Assembly (NCBI RefSeq): GCF_032918005.1
Contig: NZ_CP136628.1
Span: 1,101,501 to 1,165,500 of the forward strand
From: Bradyrhizobium sp. NDS-1
GTDB taxonomy: Bacteria > Pseudomonadota > Alphaproteobacteria > Rhizobiales > Xanthobacteraceae
DNA: 64,000 bases
Direction of reading: 5' to 3'
Both the position numbers and the translations under genes were made by a program. Shown piece after piece: positions 1 to 10,100 of this stretch (positions within the stretch are counted from its first letter, which is position 1; every line of letters begins with the position of its first letter). The notes beneath the pieces are model-generated. The model was not told the DNA's origin, did no database searches, and was given only the letters and a program-made list of their open reading frames with translations.

Positions 1-1134
1 AAATGTATCGCGGTAGAGCGCCTGAAGCGCGGGACGCGCCGTCTTGACCGCGGTATCATAGATCGGCCCGGCATCAACCAGCGTGCCGTCCGGACCCGGC
101 AGCTTGCGCGGGATGACGAGGCCGTCATAGGTGCCCTTCACGTCGGGACTCGCGATTTCGCTCGCCAGCGCTTCGATGGTGATGCCCGTGCCGGTGTGCT
201 TCAGATACAGGACCATGTCGTCATAGGCTTCATACAGGGCGACGGGGAAGCCGATCTGGCCGTTGAGTTCGGCGAGCTGTGGCATCTCGACCTCGACGAT
301 CATGACGCCACGTGCCTTCATCTGCACGATAGCGGCCTGGAATGCGGTTTCAGTATCGGCATCGAGATTGGTCAACATCGACTTCACGACGCCGATCCGT
401 ACCTGCTTCAGGTCGGCCGGCGCGAGCACATCGCCACCCGCGATCACGCGATCGATCAGCGCGACATCGGCCATGGTCGCAGCCATCGGGCCTGCGGTGT
501 CCCGCGTATGCGAGATCGGCGCGATGCCCTCTTGCGGATAGCGCCCGACGGTTGGGCGCAGCGAAGCGCATCCGTTCAGCGCGCCCGGCACCCGGACCGA
601 TCCGCCGGTATCGGTGCCGAGCCCGCCCGCGACGATCCGCGCGCCGATGGCCGCACCCGTTCCGGACGAGGAGCCGCCCGCGATCAGGGCGCGGTCATAG
701 GCGTTACGTACGCCGAACTCGGCGCCGGTCCTGAATGCGGTGTTGTAGCCCGAGATGCCAAAGGCCAGCTCGTGCATGCTGGTCTTGCCGATGATGACCG
801 CACCCGCCGCGCGCAGCCTTGCCACGACTGGCGCATCGGCTTTTGGAACGTAGTCCTTGAGCGCGGGCGTGCCGGCGCTACAAGGCAGTCCCGCGACCTC
901 GATGTTGTCCTTGATCACGACGGACACACCACCGAGCGGCTTGCTCGTGTCGCCCGTCGCATCGAATGCCGCGGCGGCCTTCAAGGCGCCGGCCTCGTCC
1001 AGCGTGACGAAGGCATTGAGATCGGGGTTGGCCTTGGCGCGGGCGAGAGCCTCCGTCGTCAGCGCGGTGCTCGTGACTGTCCCGGCCCGGAGCTCCGCGG
1101 CGGCCTGGCTGAGGGTCAACTGGTCGAAATCCAT
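1..1134 (-). CDS. Amidase signature family enzyme, indoleacetamide/mandelamide hydrolase-like (3' end outside window)
   Basis: The reading frame starts at the ATG whose complement is 1132-1134 and stays open for 378 codons to the left edge, so the C-terminus is missing (family members are usually 450-500 residues). It begins MDFDQLTLSQ. The amidase signature Ser-cisSer-Lys triad is visible: the lysine in VVIKDNIEV (about residue 75), the glycine/serine loop GGSSSGTGAAIG, and the nucleophile region DTGGSVRVPGALNG. Such enzymes hydrolyse a carboxamide to the acid plus ammonia in the cytoplasm; the sequence feel is that of indoleacetamide or mandelamide hydrolases, but substrate cannot be read from sequence. 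It lies 70 bases downstream of the indolepyruvate ferredoxin oxidoreductase on the same strand, so the two are probably cotranscribed and may share an arylacetic substrate theme. Family is confident, substrate is inference. Confidence 0.88.
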   Translation of the reverse strand, partial: MDFDQLTLSQAAAELRAGTVTSTALTTEALARAKANPDLNAFVTLDEAGALKAAAAFDATGDTSKPLGGVSVVIKDNIEVAGLPCSAGTPALKDYVPKADAPVVARLRAAGAVIIGKTSMHELAFGISGYNTAFRTGAEFGVRNAYDRALIAGGSSSGTGAAIGARIVAGGLGTDTGGSVRVPGALNGCASLRPTVGRYPQEGIAPISHTRDTAGPMAATMADVALIDRVIAGGDVLAPADLKQVRIGVVKSMLTNLDADTETAFQAAIVQMKARGVMIVEVEMPQLAELNGQIGFPVALYEAYDDMVLYLKHTGTGITIEALASEIASPDVKGTYDGLVIPRKLPGPDGTLVDAGPIYDTAVKTARPALQALYRDTF

Positions 1135-1204
1135 GATGCATCACCCGATGAGCGGGGCATCGGTGCCCCTCGGGCCTTGAAGCTGAAGCCTCGGCGGCTT
1201 CGCG

Positions 1205-4200
1205 TCAACCGGTGGCGGTCATCTTTGTCGGCGATGGCGTGTGGAGTTCGTCAAACAGCCGCTCGACCTCTGTCTTCACAGCCTTGATCGCGGTGTCCTT
1301 GACCGGGCCGTAGCCGCGGATCTCCATCGGCGCCTTTGCAATTGCGATGAGAGCCGGCAGCCGCGCGGGTTCGAGCTCGCCGAGCATCCGCTCGATTAGG
1401 CCTTGATACCACGGAATCAATTCGCGCTCGGTGCGCCGCTCCGCGGCGTAGCCGAACGGATCGAACGGCGTTCCGCGCAGCCCCTTCAACCGCGCCAGCA
1501 GGGTGAGAGGCGTCTGGATCCACTGACCGAACGCGCGCTTGCGCGGGCGTCCACGAGCGTCGTTGCGCGACGGCAGGAACGGCGGGGCGAGGTGATACTG
1601 GATCTTGAAGCCGTCCTCGAATTCGCGTTTGAGCTCGTCGAGGAATCCGCTCTGCATGTGCAGCCGCGCCACCTCGTACTCGTCCTTGTAGGCCATCAGC
1701 TTGAACAAGGCGCGGGCGACTGCCTCGGTCAGAGCCTCGCTGTTCAGAGCAGCTTCGGCCCGGCGGACCCTCGCGACGATCGTCCGGTACCTTGCCGCAT
1801 AGGTACTGTCCTGATAGGCGGTGAGAAAGCCGGCGCGACGGTCGATGATCTGGTCGAGTGTCTCGGCCGCGAGCGTTTCGTTCACCTTTGGCAGGAAGTC
1901 CGGATCGGAAGCCGCAATCCGGCCCCAGGCAAAGGCCTGCTTGTTGTGCTCGACGGCGACGCCGTTGAGCTCGATCGCGCGCAGCAGCGCTGCAATCGAA
2001 ATCGGAACCAGCCCCCGCTGCCAGGCAAAGCCGAGCATGATGATATTGGCATAGACGGCATCGCCGAGCAGCCGTTCGGCCAGCGCGTTGGCGTTGATCG
2101 TGCTGAGATTGTCTGCACCGATGACCCAGCCGATCGCGCGCAGGCGGGCAGGGGAGGCGAGATCGGCGTCACGGAAGCGGACGACGTCGCCGGTCGGCAT
2201 TTCCGCGGTATTGACCGCGGCCCGCGTACCCTTGCGGAAGGTGCCGGACGCCTTGGGCGAAGAGCTGACGACGAGATCGCAGCCGATCAGGGCATCGGCG
2301 GCGCCCTGGTCGATACGCACCTGCTGCAGGGCCTCGGGACTTGGTGCAAGCCGGATATAGCTCAGCACAGGCCCGAATTTCTGCGCAAAGCCGGTGAAGT
2401 CCAGCACCGAGACGCCGCGACGTTCGAGGTGTGCGGCCATGCCGATCAGCGCGCCGACGGTGATGACGCCGGTGCCGCCGACGCCGGTCACGAGCAGGTC
2501 GTAGGGCCGGTCGAGCGTTGCGGTCGCAGGGAGGGGAAGCGTCGCGGCGTGGCCTACCGCGTCGATCCGACTCGCAGTCTTTTTCCGGCGCGTCGCGCCT
2601 TCGACAGTCACAAAACTCGGGCAGAAGCCGTTGAGGCAGGAAAAATCCTTGTTGCAGGATGAGAGGTTGATCTGGCGCTTGCGGCCGAACGGCGTCTCCT
2701 TCGGCTCGACGCTGAGGCAGTTGGATTCCACCGAGCAGTCGCCGCAGCCTTCGCAGACGAGGTCGTTGACATAGGCAAAGCGCTTGGGGTCGGCCATCTG
2801 CCCGCGCTTGCGACGGCGCCGCTTCTCGGTGGCACAGGTCTGCTGATAGATCAGGACGGAGACGCCGGAGACCTCGCGAAGCTCGCGCTGCACGGCATCC
2901 ATCTCCTCGCGCGGATGGACGGTGACGCCGGACGGCAGGTCGCCAGGCGAGAACTGCGCGGGATCATCGGACACCAGCGCGATGCGCGTCACGCCTTCCG
3001 CGCGGACGCTGTGCGCGATCGCATGGACGCTGACGGGACCGTCGACCGGCTGGCCGCCGGTCATGGCGACGGCATCGTTGAACAGGATCTTGTAGGTGAT
3101 GTTGGCCTTGGCGGCGATCGCCTGCCGGATCGCCATCGAGCCCGAGTGATAGTAGGTGCCTTCGCCGAGGTTCTGGAAAATGTGCTTATGGCCGGTGAAT
3201 CGCGACGAGGCCGCCCAGTTGACGCCTTCACCGCCCATCTGGATCAGCGACGAGGTCTCGCGGTCCATCCAGCTCGCCATGAAATGGCAGCCGATGCCGG
3301 CCAATGCCTTCGATCCCTCAGGCACCTTGGTCGATGTGTTGTGCGGGCAACCCGAGCAGAAATAGGGCGTGCGGGTTGCGCCAGAGACGTTGATGGTGCG
3401 TGCTGCCTCCGGCAGGAGCGCGGCCGCGCGCGCGGCGAGGTTGAGGCCCGGGAACATCGGATCGAGCCGCCGCGCGAGCACGCCAGCCAGCGCGCGCGGC
3501 GACAATTCGCCGATCCACGAGATCAACCGCGCCCCTTGCTCGTCGTGCTTGCCGACCATGCGCTCGGGCTTCGCTCCCGGATAGTCGTAGAAATACTCCT
3601 TGAACTGGCTCTCGATGATGCCGCGCTTCTCCTCGACCACGAGGATCTCGCGCTTGCCCTTCACGAAATCCATGGCGTCATGCAACGCCAGCGGCCAGAC
3701 CATGCCGACCTTGTAGACGTCGATGCCGATGCTGCGGCAGGCGGCTTCATCGAGACCCATCAGCCGCAGCGCCTCCATCAAATCGAGATGCGCCTTGCCC
3801 GTCGTAACGATCCCGTAGGTCGCGTTCGGAATGTCGTAGATGTGTCGGTCGATCGGATTGGCCTTGGCGAAAGCGTAGACCGCGTGCTTCTTCGCCTCGA
3901 GCCGCTCCTCGATCTGCGGGCCCGGCAAATCGGGCCAGCGATAGTGCAGTCCACCAGGCGGCGGCGTGAAGTCGGGCGTGCGGAAGCTTCGGGGCGAGCT
4001 CAGCGAGACGGAGGCGGCTGACTCTACGATCTCCGAGATCGCCTTGAAGCCGACCCACATGCCGGAGAAGCGGCTCAGCGCGTAGCCATATTCGCCGAAC
4101 GCGAGATATTCACCGACGCTTGCGGGATGCAGCGTCGGCATGAACCAGCTCATGAAGGCGACGTCGGACTGGTGTGGCATTGAGGAGGAGACGCAGCCAT

Positions 4201-4654
4201 GATCGTCGCCGGCGACCACCAGCACGCCGCCATGCGGCGAGGAGCCGTAGGCATTGCCGTGCTTGAGCGCGTCGCCGGAGCGGTCGACGCCCGGGCCCTT
4301 GCCGTACCAGAGCCCGAACACGCCATCGACCTCGCGGTCTCCTTGCGTTTCGACCTGCTGCGAGCCGAGCACGGCGGTCGCAGCTAAGTCCTCGTTCACG
4401 GCGGGCAGGAATTCGATGCGGTCCCGCTTCAAACGTTCCTGGATGCGCCATAGCTCGAGATCGATGCCGCCGAGCGGCGAGCCGCGATAGCCAGAGATGA
4501 AGCCGGCGGTGTTCAGCCCACGCGCGCGGTCGCGCCTCGCCTGGTCGAGCGCGATGCGGACGATGGCTTGCGTTCCCGTGAGGAAGACACGGCCGTGTTC
4601 GCGATCGTAGCGATCGGACAGTTCATAGGGGTCGAGTGACGGAATGGCGTCCAT
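1205..4654 (-). CDS. Indolepyruvate ferredoxin oxidoreductase, fused alpha-gamma type
   Basis: This 1149-residue protein oxidatively decarboxylates aryl-2-oxoacids (indolepyruvate, phenylpyruvate) to aryl-acetyl-CoA with ferredoxin as acceptor. In order I see an N-terminal 2-oxoacid oxidoreductase core starting near GTQAIVRIALDQ, a thiamine-pyrophosphate region with GIGCHFMASWMDRE and NLGEGTYYHSG (near residue 500), an iron-sulfur segment with CEGCGDC (about 633-650) followed by CNKDFSCLNGFC, then a gamma-subunit domain beginning LLVTGVGGTGVITVG (about 719) and a long C-terminal extension typical of the fused bacterial form. An upstream ATG at 4672 is in frame, but the ATG at 4654 follows GGGAGGT at ideal spacing and begins MDAIPSL, so I chose it. 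It is divergent from an Lrp/AsnC regulator with repeated half-sites between them, and the amidase gene follows it. Confidence 0.93.
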   Translation of the reverse strand: MDAIPSLDPYELSDRYDREHGRVFLTGTQAIVRIALDQARRDRARGLNTAGFISGYRGSPLGGIDLELWRIQERLKRDRIEFLPAVNEDLAATAVLGSQQVETQGDREVDGVFGLWYGKGPGVDRSGDALKHGNAYGSSPHGGVLVVAGDDHGCVSSSMPHQSDVAFMSWFMPTLHPASVGEYLAFGEYGYALSRFSGMWVGFKAISEIVESAASVSLSSPRSFRTPDFTPPPGGLHYRWPDLPGPQIEERLEAKKHAVYAFAKANPIDRHIYDIPNATYGIVTTGKAHLDLMEALRLMGLDEAACRSIGIDVYKVGMVWPLALHDAMDFVKGKREILVVEEKRGIIESQFKEYFYDYPGAKPERMVGKHDEQGARLISWIGELSPRALAGVLARRLDPMFPGLNLAARAAALLPEAARTINVSGATRTPYFCSGCPHNTSTKVPEGSKALAGIGCHFMASWMDRETSSLIQMGGEGVNWAASSRFTGHKHIFQNLGEGTYYHSGSMAIRQAIAAKANITYKILFNDAVAMTGGQPVDGPVSVHAIAHSVRAEGVTRIALVSDDPAQFSPGDLPSGVTVHPREEMDAVQRELREVSGVSVLIYQQTCATEKRRRRKRGQMADPKRFAYVNDLVCEGCGDCSVESNCLSVEPKETPFGRKRQINLSSCNKDFSCLNGFCPSFVTVEGATRRKKTASRIDAVGHAATLPLPATATLDRPYDLLVTGVGGTGVITVGALIGMAAHLERRGVSVLDFTGFAQKFGPVLSYIRLAPSPEALQQVRIDQGAADALIGCDLVVSSSPKASGTFRKGTRAAVNTAEMPTGDVVRFRDADLASPARLRAIGWVIGADNLSTINANALAERLLGDAVYANIIMLGFAWQRGLVPISIAALLRAIELNGVAVEHNKQAFAWGRIAASDPDFLPKVNETLAAETLDQIIDRRAGFLTAYQDSTYAARYRTIVARVRRAEAALNSEALTEAVARALFKLMAYKDEYEVARLHMQSGFLDELKREFEDGFKIQYHLAPPFLPSRNDARGRPRKRAFGQWIQTPLTLLARLKGLRGTPFDPFGYAAERRTERELIPWYQGLIERMLGELEPARLPALIAIAKAPMEIRGYGPVKDTAIKAVKTEVERLFDELHTPSPTKMTATG

Positions 4655-4705
4655 ACGGACCTCCCGCGGCATCCCTGGATGGAGGAAGGTTAGGCCCGGG
4701 CGGCT

Positions 4706-4788
4706 GGTAGGTCTTACCTATCTTTCCTGAAAAGGCAGCCGTTCTGGTAGATCTTCCCGATTTGTCATATGGTACGGTAGAATCGTCC
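4706..4788. promoter_or_regulatory. Three repeated half-sites, probable Lrp/AsnC operators
   Basis: Three related blocks occur in the divergent gap: GGTAGGTCTTACC (4706-4718), GGTAGATCTTCCC (4746-4758) and GGTAGAATCGTCC (4776-4788). Starts are 40 and 30 bases apart, near multiples of a helical turn. The first contains a perfect inverted repeat, TAGGT-CTT-ACCTA. Lrp-family proteins bind arrays of such sites on one face of the helix, and local Lrp genes commonly autoregulate and control the divergent operon. Binding is inference. Confidence 0.5.
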
Positions 4789-4803
4789 GATTTGGTGAAG
4801 TTC

Positions 4804-5259
4804 ATGATCGAAGAGCAGGACAGGCGGATTCTCGCGCACCTCCAGAAGGACGGTCGCGCCACCAACCAGCAACTTGCGGACGAGGTCGGAATGTCGACCT
4901 CTGCCTGCTGGCGCCGGGTGCGCGCGCTGGAGGAGGCTGGGGTCATTCAGGGTTACGCGGCACTGGTCGCGCGCGAGCAGGCGGGCTTTGCGATGTCCGC
5001 CATCCTCCATGTCTCGCTGGAGCGGCACGACGCCAAATTCGTCGACGAGTTTGTGTCCCGCGTCACCAAACGTCGCGAGGTGCTGGAGTGCTTTGCGACC
5101 ACGGGCGATGCCGATTATCATCTGCGCGTCGTCGTGCAGGACATGGCCGCCTACAACAGGTTTCTCGACGAGTTCATGTTCCGCATCCCCGGCATCCGCT
5201 ACGTCCGCAGCAATGTGGTGCTGAAGGAGATCAAGACGGGGGTCGCGTTGCCGTTTTGA
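4804..5259 (+). CDS. Lrp/AsnC family transcriptional regulator
   Basis: About 151 residues, the standard family length. The N-terminal winged helix-turn-helix reads from MIEEQDRRILAHLQKDGR through MSTSACWRRVRALEEAGVI, and the C-terminal ligand-sensing RAM (alpha-beta) domain follows with CFATTGDADYHLRVVV and a conserved end near YVRSNVVLKEIK. I chose the ATG at 4804 because the protein then begins exactly where family members begin and GGTGAAG lies upstream; an in-frame ATG at 4762 would add 14 unusual residues and lacks a ribosome site. It is divergent from the indolepyruvate ferredoxin oxidoreductase operon and most likely controls it in response to an amino acid or oxoacid, which is inference from position and the shared operator region. 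Confidence 0.92.
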   Translation: MIEEQDRRILAHLQKDGRATNQQLADEVGMSTSACWRRVRALEEAGVIQGYAALVAREQAGFAMSAILHVSLERHDAKFVDEFVSRVTKRREVLECFATTGDADYHLRVVVQDMAAYNRFLDEFMFRIPGIRYVRSNVVLKEIKTGVALPF

Positions 5260-5325
5260 GTGCACGGCGCACACAAATCCATCTCCTCTCCTTGAGGGGC
5301 CGACACGACCGGGTCTTCGTTGTTG

Positions 5326-6693
5326 TCACTCCGCGGCGCCGCGCCGCTGCACCTTCCAGGCACCGGCGGCCGGCCGCTTCAGCCCGAGATTTTCACGCAA
5401 TGTCTTGCCGCGGTATTCCCTCTGGAACAATCCGCGCCGCTGCAACTCCGGCACGACGTGCTGCACGAAATCGGCGTAGGAGCCGGGTACGTAAGTCGCG
5501 GCGATGACGAAACCGTCGGAGCCGCGTTCCACGAACATCTCCTCGAGCTTGTCCGCGATCTCCCTGGGTCCGCCCACCATCGCGTCCTGGACCTGGCCGC
5601 GGCCGGAAAAGGTGACGAAGTCGCGCGCACTCGGGTTGCTCTTGCCCGAAGTCTTCAGCACGCCATCGCGGATGCCCAGAATCCCCTGCATGCTCTTCAG
5701 CTCGTCCGTCGTCAGCGGCTCATCGAGGTCCTTGGAAGCGAAATCATAGTTGAGCGCTTCGGCAAGCAGCGACAGCGCGTCGATCTGCAGCGGCAGCTTG
5801 TTGATCAGCGCCATCCTGTCCTCGGCCTCGGCTTTGGTGGCCGCGCAGACCGGCGTCGTCAAATTGCAGAGAAACATCTGGTCGGGGTCGCGGCCGGCCC
5901 TGGCGGCTTCGTTACGCACGGAGGCATAGCCTTCCTTGGCCGCAGTGAGATTGCGCGCGGCGGTGAAGATCACCTCGCCCCATCGCCCCGCGAAACGCTG
6001 GCCGCGGCCGGACGCGCCGGCCTGGATGATCACGGGATGGCCCTGATCCGACCGCGGTACGGTGAAGGGCCCGCGCGACTTGAAAGCTGGTCCCTTGTGG
6101 TCGAGCCGCTTCACCTTGGTCGGATCGGCAAAGCGGCCGCTTTGCTTGTCCATGATGAGCGCACCGTCCTCCCAGGTGTCCCAATGACCGAGCACCACGT
6201 CCATGAACTCGTCGGCGCGGTCATAGCGGGAGTCGTGTTCGGGATGCGAATCCCGGCCCATGTTGAGAGCTTCGCCGTCGTTGAGCGAGGTGACGACGTT
6301 CCAGCCCGCGCGTCCCCCCGACATCAGGTCGAGCGTTGCGAAGCGGCGGGCGACGTCGAACGGTTCGTAATAGGTGGTCGAGCAGGTCGCGCCGAGGCCG
6401 AGCTTCTCGGTGACCATGCCCATCGTGGTCAGCACGATCAGTGGGTCCATCTTTACGCAGCGGATGCCGTATTCGACGGTGTGGGCGTGGTCGTTGCCGT
6501 AGCGGTCCGGCATTGCCAGGCGGTCGTCGAAGAAGGCCATGTGGAACTTGCCTGCTTCGAGGATCCTGGCGATCTCCTGATAATAGTTCGCCGACATCCA
6601 ATCATTGCGCGAGTCCGGATGGCGCCAGGAGCTCGGCAAATTGGTGCAGTTCTGCGCCTGGAGAAAGCCGACCAGGACCATCTGTCGATTCAT
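5326..6693 (-). CDS. LLM class flavin-dependent monooxygenase, NtaA/SnaA/DszA type
   Basis: The protein is 455 residues, normal for the nitrilotriacetate monooxygenase branch of the bacterial luciferase-like family. Recognisable segments are the N-terminal FLQAQNCTNLPSSWRHP with DW after it, FHMAFFDDRLAMPD, LGLGATCSTTYYEPFDVAR, SGGRAGWNVVTS and HPVIIQAGASGRGQ. These enzymes use FMNH2 supplied by a separate reductase and molecular oxygen to attack N- or S-containing organic compounds. No flavin reductase gene is adjacent. The reading frame is open upstream for a further 133 codons, but that part is arginine-rich and unlike the family; ATG at 6693 has AGGAGAA nine bases upstream and gives the expected N-terminus. 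Substrate unknown. Confidence 0.92.
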   Translation of the reverse strand: MNRQMVLVGFLQAQNCTNLPSSWRHPDSRNDWMSANYYQEIARILEAGKFHMAFFDDRLAMPDRYGNDHAHTVEYGIRCVKMDPLIVLTTMGMVTEKLGLGATCSTTYYEPFDVARRFATLDLMSGGRAGWNVVTSLNDGEALNMGRDSHPEHDSRYDRADEFMDVVLGHWDTWEDGALIMDKQSGRFADPTKVKRLDHKGPAFKSRGPFTVPRSDQGHPVIIQAGASGRGQRFAGRWGEVIFTAARNLTAAKEGYASVRNEAARAGRDPDQMFLCNLTTPVCAATKAEAEDRMALINKLPLQIDALSLLAEALNYDFASKDLDEPLTTDELKSMQGILGIRDGVLKTSGKSNPSARDFVTFSGRGQVQDAMVGGPREIADKLEEMFVERGSDGFVIAATYVPGSYADFVQHVVPELQRRGLFQREYRGKTLRENLGLKRPAAGAWKVQRRGAAE

Positions 6694-7137
6694 ACTGCTG
6701 TTCTCCTGATGCCGCCGGGCCGGATCGAGGACCGGCCGGGCCTGTGCGCGCGCCAGCGGGCGCAGCCCGTTCCGGAAGCTCCGGCGGCACGGAGCAGAGC
6801 GGCGCCGATGCGCGTGGGGCGGTCGGCTCCGGCGATCGGCATGGCGTTCCCTCGGCCTGGTACCCTTGGCGGGCTGCTCGTTGGCTGCCATCGTCTCAAA
6901 GCGCCGCCGCGATATCAATCTCCCGTAAACCAATACAGCGCTGCAAGTTTGTACGGAGAAGGCGCCTTTGGCCAAAGATTCGTCCCGCGCGGCGGCATTT
7001 TCGAAAGTTTCGCACCCGTCGTTCGCAGCTCGTTCACTTTGATCGACGGTTTGCAGCGCGCAATAACGACCACTTAGGCGATCGCGCTTCATAAAGGCAC
7101 CCGGGAGAAATAGGCAGAATGCCCGGGAGCTGAGATC
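6694..7137. other. Gene-free interval between monooxygenase and GAF/GGDEF/EAL gene
   Basis: The 444 bases carry no convincing gene. The left part is very GC-rich and holds an inverted repeat GGCCGG-N8-CCGGCC at 6718-6737 just upstream of the monooxygenase start, which could affect its leader. The right part must hold promoters for both divergent genes; no clear sigma-factor consensus was seen. The word CCCGGGAG occurs twice near 7100-7132, the second copy acting as ribosome site of the next gene. Confidence 0.5.
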
Positions 7138-10100
7138 GTGCCGACGACACTCGCGCGCACATTTGCGGCGTTGAGCGCCATTAACGAAGCGATCCTCTAC
7201 GCGAAATCGCCGGACGAGCTGTACCAGAAGGTCTGCGACGCCGGGTTTTCGAGCGGGGACTTTTTGGCGGTCGCCGTGTTCCTGGTGGAGCGGGACGGCA
7301 ATCGATTGCGGTTCGCGGCCGGCTGCGGTGACGACATTCCGCGACTGCGCTCGATCGTGATCACGACGGAAGCCGATACCCCCGAGGGATCAGGCGTCGG
7401 AGGCGAGGCGTTTCGCGAGCAGAAGCTGTGCATCAGCAATGATTATCTGAACGACCCGCGTTCGCTGGCGTGGCGCGCGGGCGCGGCTTCGGCCGCCATC
7501 GGCGCGGCTGCGGCGCTGCCGCTGCTCTGCAACGGCAAGAGTGTCGGCGTCCTCTACGTGACCCGCCGCGAAGCCGGCTCGCTGAACGAGCAGATGGTGT
7601 CGCTGTTCGAGCGAATGTCGGCCAACATTTCCTATGCGCTGGACAATTTCGAGCGAGAGGAAGCGCGCCGGGACAGCGAAGCGGCGATGCGGCGGCTCAA
7701 TCGCATGTTTCGGGCGCTTAGCGCGACCAACGAGGCAATCCTCAAGGCCAATACCGAGTTGGACCTGTATCAGCGCGTCTGCGACGCGGCCGTGCACGGC
7801 GGCAAATCGCTGGCGACTTTCGTGCTGCTGCGCGAGCAGGAGTCGCACTGGCTGACGCCGGTGGCGGCGACCGGACAAAATCTCGACCTGATCAGGCAGG
7901 CGCGCTACTCGATCGATCCCGAAAATCCCCACGGGCGTGGCATCTCCGGCCAGGTCTTCCGGACGCAGAAGGCGATGGTCGAAGACGACCTTGTCAGTCG
8001 GACCAAGGGAACGACCTGGGAACAGGCCAACATCAACGCCGGGGCGGTCGCGTGTGTCGCGGCGCCGCTGATCAAGCGCGGAACCAGCATCGGGGTGATG
8101 TACTTCTTCGTCAGCAAGTCCTGGGCGAAGGACGAGGGCGTCGTCGCGCTGTTGTTGCGCATGACCGAGAACGTGTGCTTTGCGCTCCAGAACTTCGATC
8201 GCGACGAGGAGAAGGCGCAGATCGCGCACGAGGAGGAGCGGCTGGCGCGCATGTACGCCGCGCTGAGCGCTACCAATGAAGCGATCATCCGGGCGACGTC
8301 GCGTGCGGAACTGTTCGACCTCGTATGCGAAGCGTCCGTGCAGGGCGGCAAGTTCGGCTCGGCCACGATCGCGCTCGCCGAGCCTGCCTCCGAACTGCTG
8401 CGCGTCGTCGCCTCCGCAGGGCCGAATTCCGACGAAGTGCGAAGGCTCAAATTCGCCACGACCGACGAGGTGCCGGAAGGACGAGGCCTGACCGGCACGT
8501 GTTTCCGCACCAGACAGCCTTGCCTGACCAACGACCTGCTGTCCGATGATCGCCTCAAGCCCTGGTACGACAGCGCGCGCCGCACCGGCGTCAAGTCCTC
8601 CGCCGCGCTGCCGTTGCTGAACGGCGATCGCGCAGAGGGCGTGTTCCTGTTCAATTCCCTCGAGACCGGCACGTTCACGCCCGAGCTGGTCGAACTGCTG
8701 GAGCGCCTTGCGCGCAACGTGTCATTCGCGATTGCAAATCTCGACCGCGCCGAGGAGAAGGCGAAGGCCGACAAGCAGCGAGACCGGCTGAGCAGCATGT
8801 TCGCGGCGTTGAGCGCCACCAACGAAGCCATCATGCGCGCCGAGACTCGGGATGAGCTGTTCGACGTCGCATGTCAGGCGGCCGTGCTGGGCGACGTGTT
8901 CGCCTCGGCGACGATTGGAATCATCGACGAGACATGCGAGATGGTCCGGGTCGTCGCCGCGAAGGGGCGGCTTCAGGAGCGGATGGTCGGGCGCAGCTGT
9001 GCGATTTCCCCGGATCATCCCGAGGGCCAGGGAATCATCGGAACCTCGGTGCGGACGCGCCGGCCCAGCGTGATCAACGACTACATGAACGACCCACGCT
9101 CGGCACACTGGCACTCCAAGGCAGTCGAGGACGGGACCCGCGCCGCCGCAAGCTTTCCGCTTCTGCGCGCCGGTCAGGAGCCGGTCGGCATCCTGCTTTT
9201 CCTTGCTCCGGAGGAAGATACATTCACGCCCGATCTGGTCGAGCTGCTGGCCCGCCTCGCGGAAAACGTCTCGTTCGCGCTCGACAATTTCGATCGCGCC
9301 GAGGAAAAGGCCCGCACCGAGGCGCAGAAGGAGCGGCTGAGGCGCATGTTCGCCGCCCTGAGCGCGACCAACGAGGCGATTATGCGGGCGAAGTCGCGCG
9401 CCGAATTGTTCGACCTCGTGTGCCTCGCGGCGTCGGACGGCGCCAAGTTCACTTCGACCACGATCGCGCTCACCAGAGCCGGTACGGACCAGCTCGAGAT
9501 CGTGGCCGCCGCCGGCCCGTCCGCCGACACGACACGCAACGTCCGTCTCTCCATCGATCCCGAGCGGCCCGAAGGGCGCGGGATGAGCGGTACGGCGTTC
9601 CGCACACGCCGGCCCTGCATCAGCAACGACTACCTCAACGACGATCGCGTACGCGCCTTCCATGCCGTCGTCCGCAGCGACGGCGCGCGGTCGGGCGCGG
9701 CATTTCCGCTCATCGTGCACGACCAGGCCGTCGGCGTCATGATCTACATGTCGACCGAGCCAAGTACCTTCACGGCCGAGTTCGTCGAGTTGCTGCAGCG
9801 TCTCGCCGACAACGTGTCGTTTGCGATGGAGAATTTCGATCGCGCCGACGCCAAGAGCGAGGCGGACGAGCGGATCGAATACCTCGCTTCGCATGACAGT
9901 CTGACGGACCTTCCGAACCGCGAGACCTTCAACGGGCTCTTGCGCGAGGCGATCAACAGGGCAGAGCGCCGCGATCGACATTTTGCGGTGCTGTTCATCG
10001 ATCTCGACCGCTTCAAGGTCATCAACGATTCGCTGGGCCACGAGGCCGGCGATCTGCTCCTACTCGAAGTGGCGAACCGGCTGCGCAGCGCGCTGCGGGC

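Noticed and set aside
2915..4021. 368-codon plus-strand frame over the indolepyruvate oxidoreductase gene
   Set aside because: It is antisense to clear thiamine-pyrophosphate and iron-sulfur motifs and has no domain of its own.
5320..7077. Long open frames on both strands over the flavin monooxygenase, including a 133-codon upstream extension of the real gene
   Set aside because: They are arginine-rich, lack family features and arise from high GC. The monooxygenase has a good ribosome site at 6693 and the expected N-terminus there.
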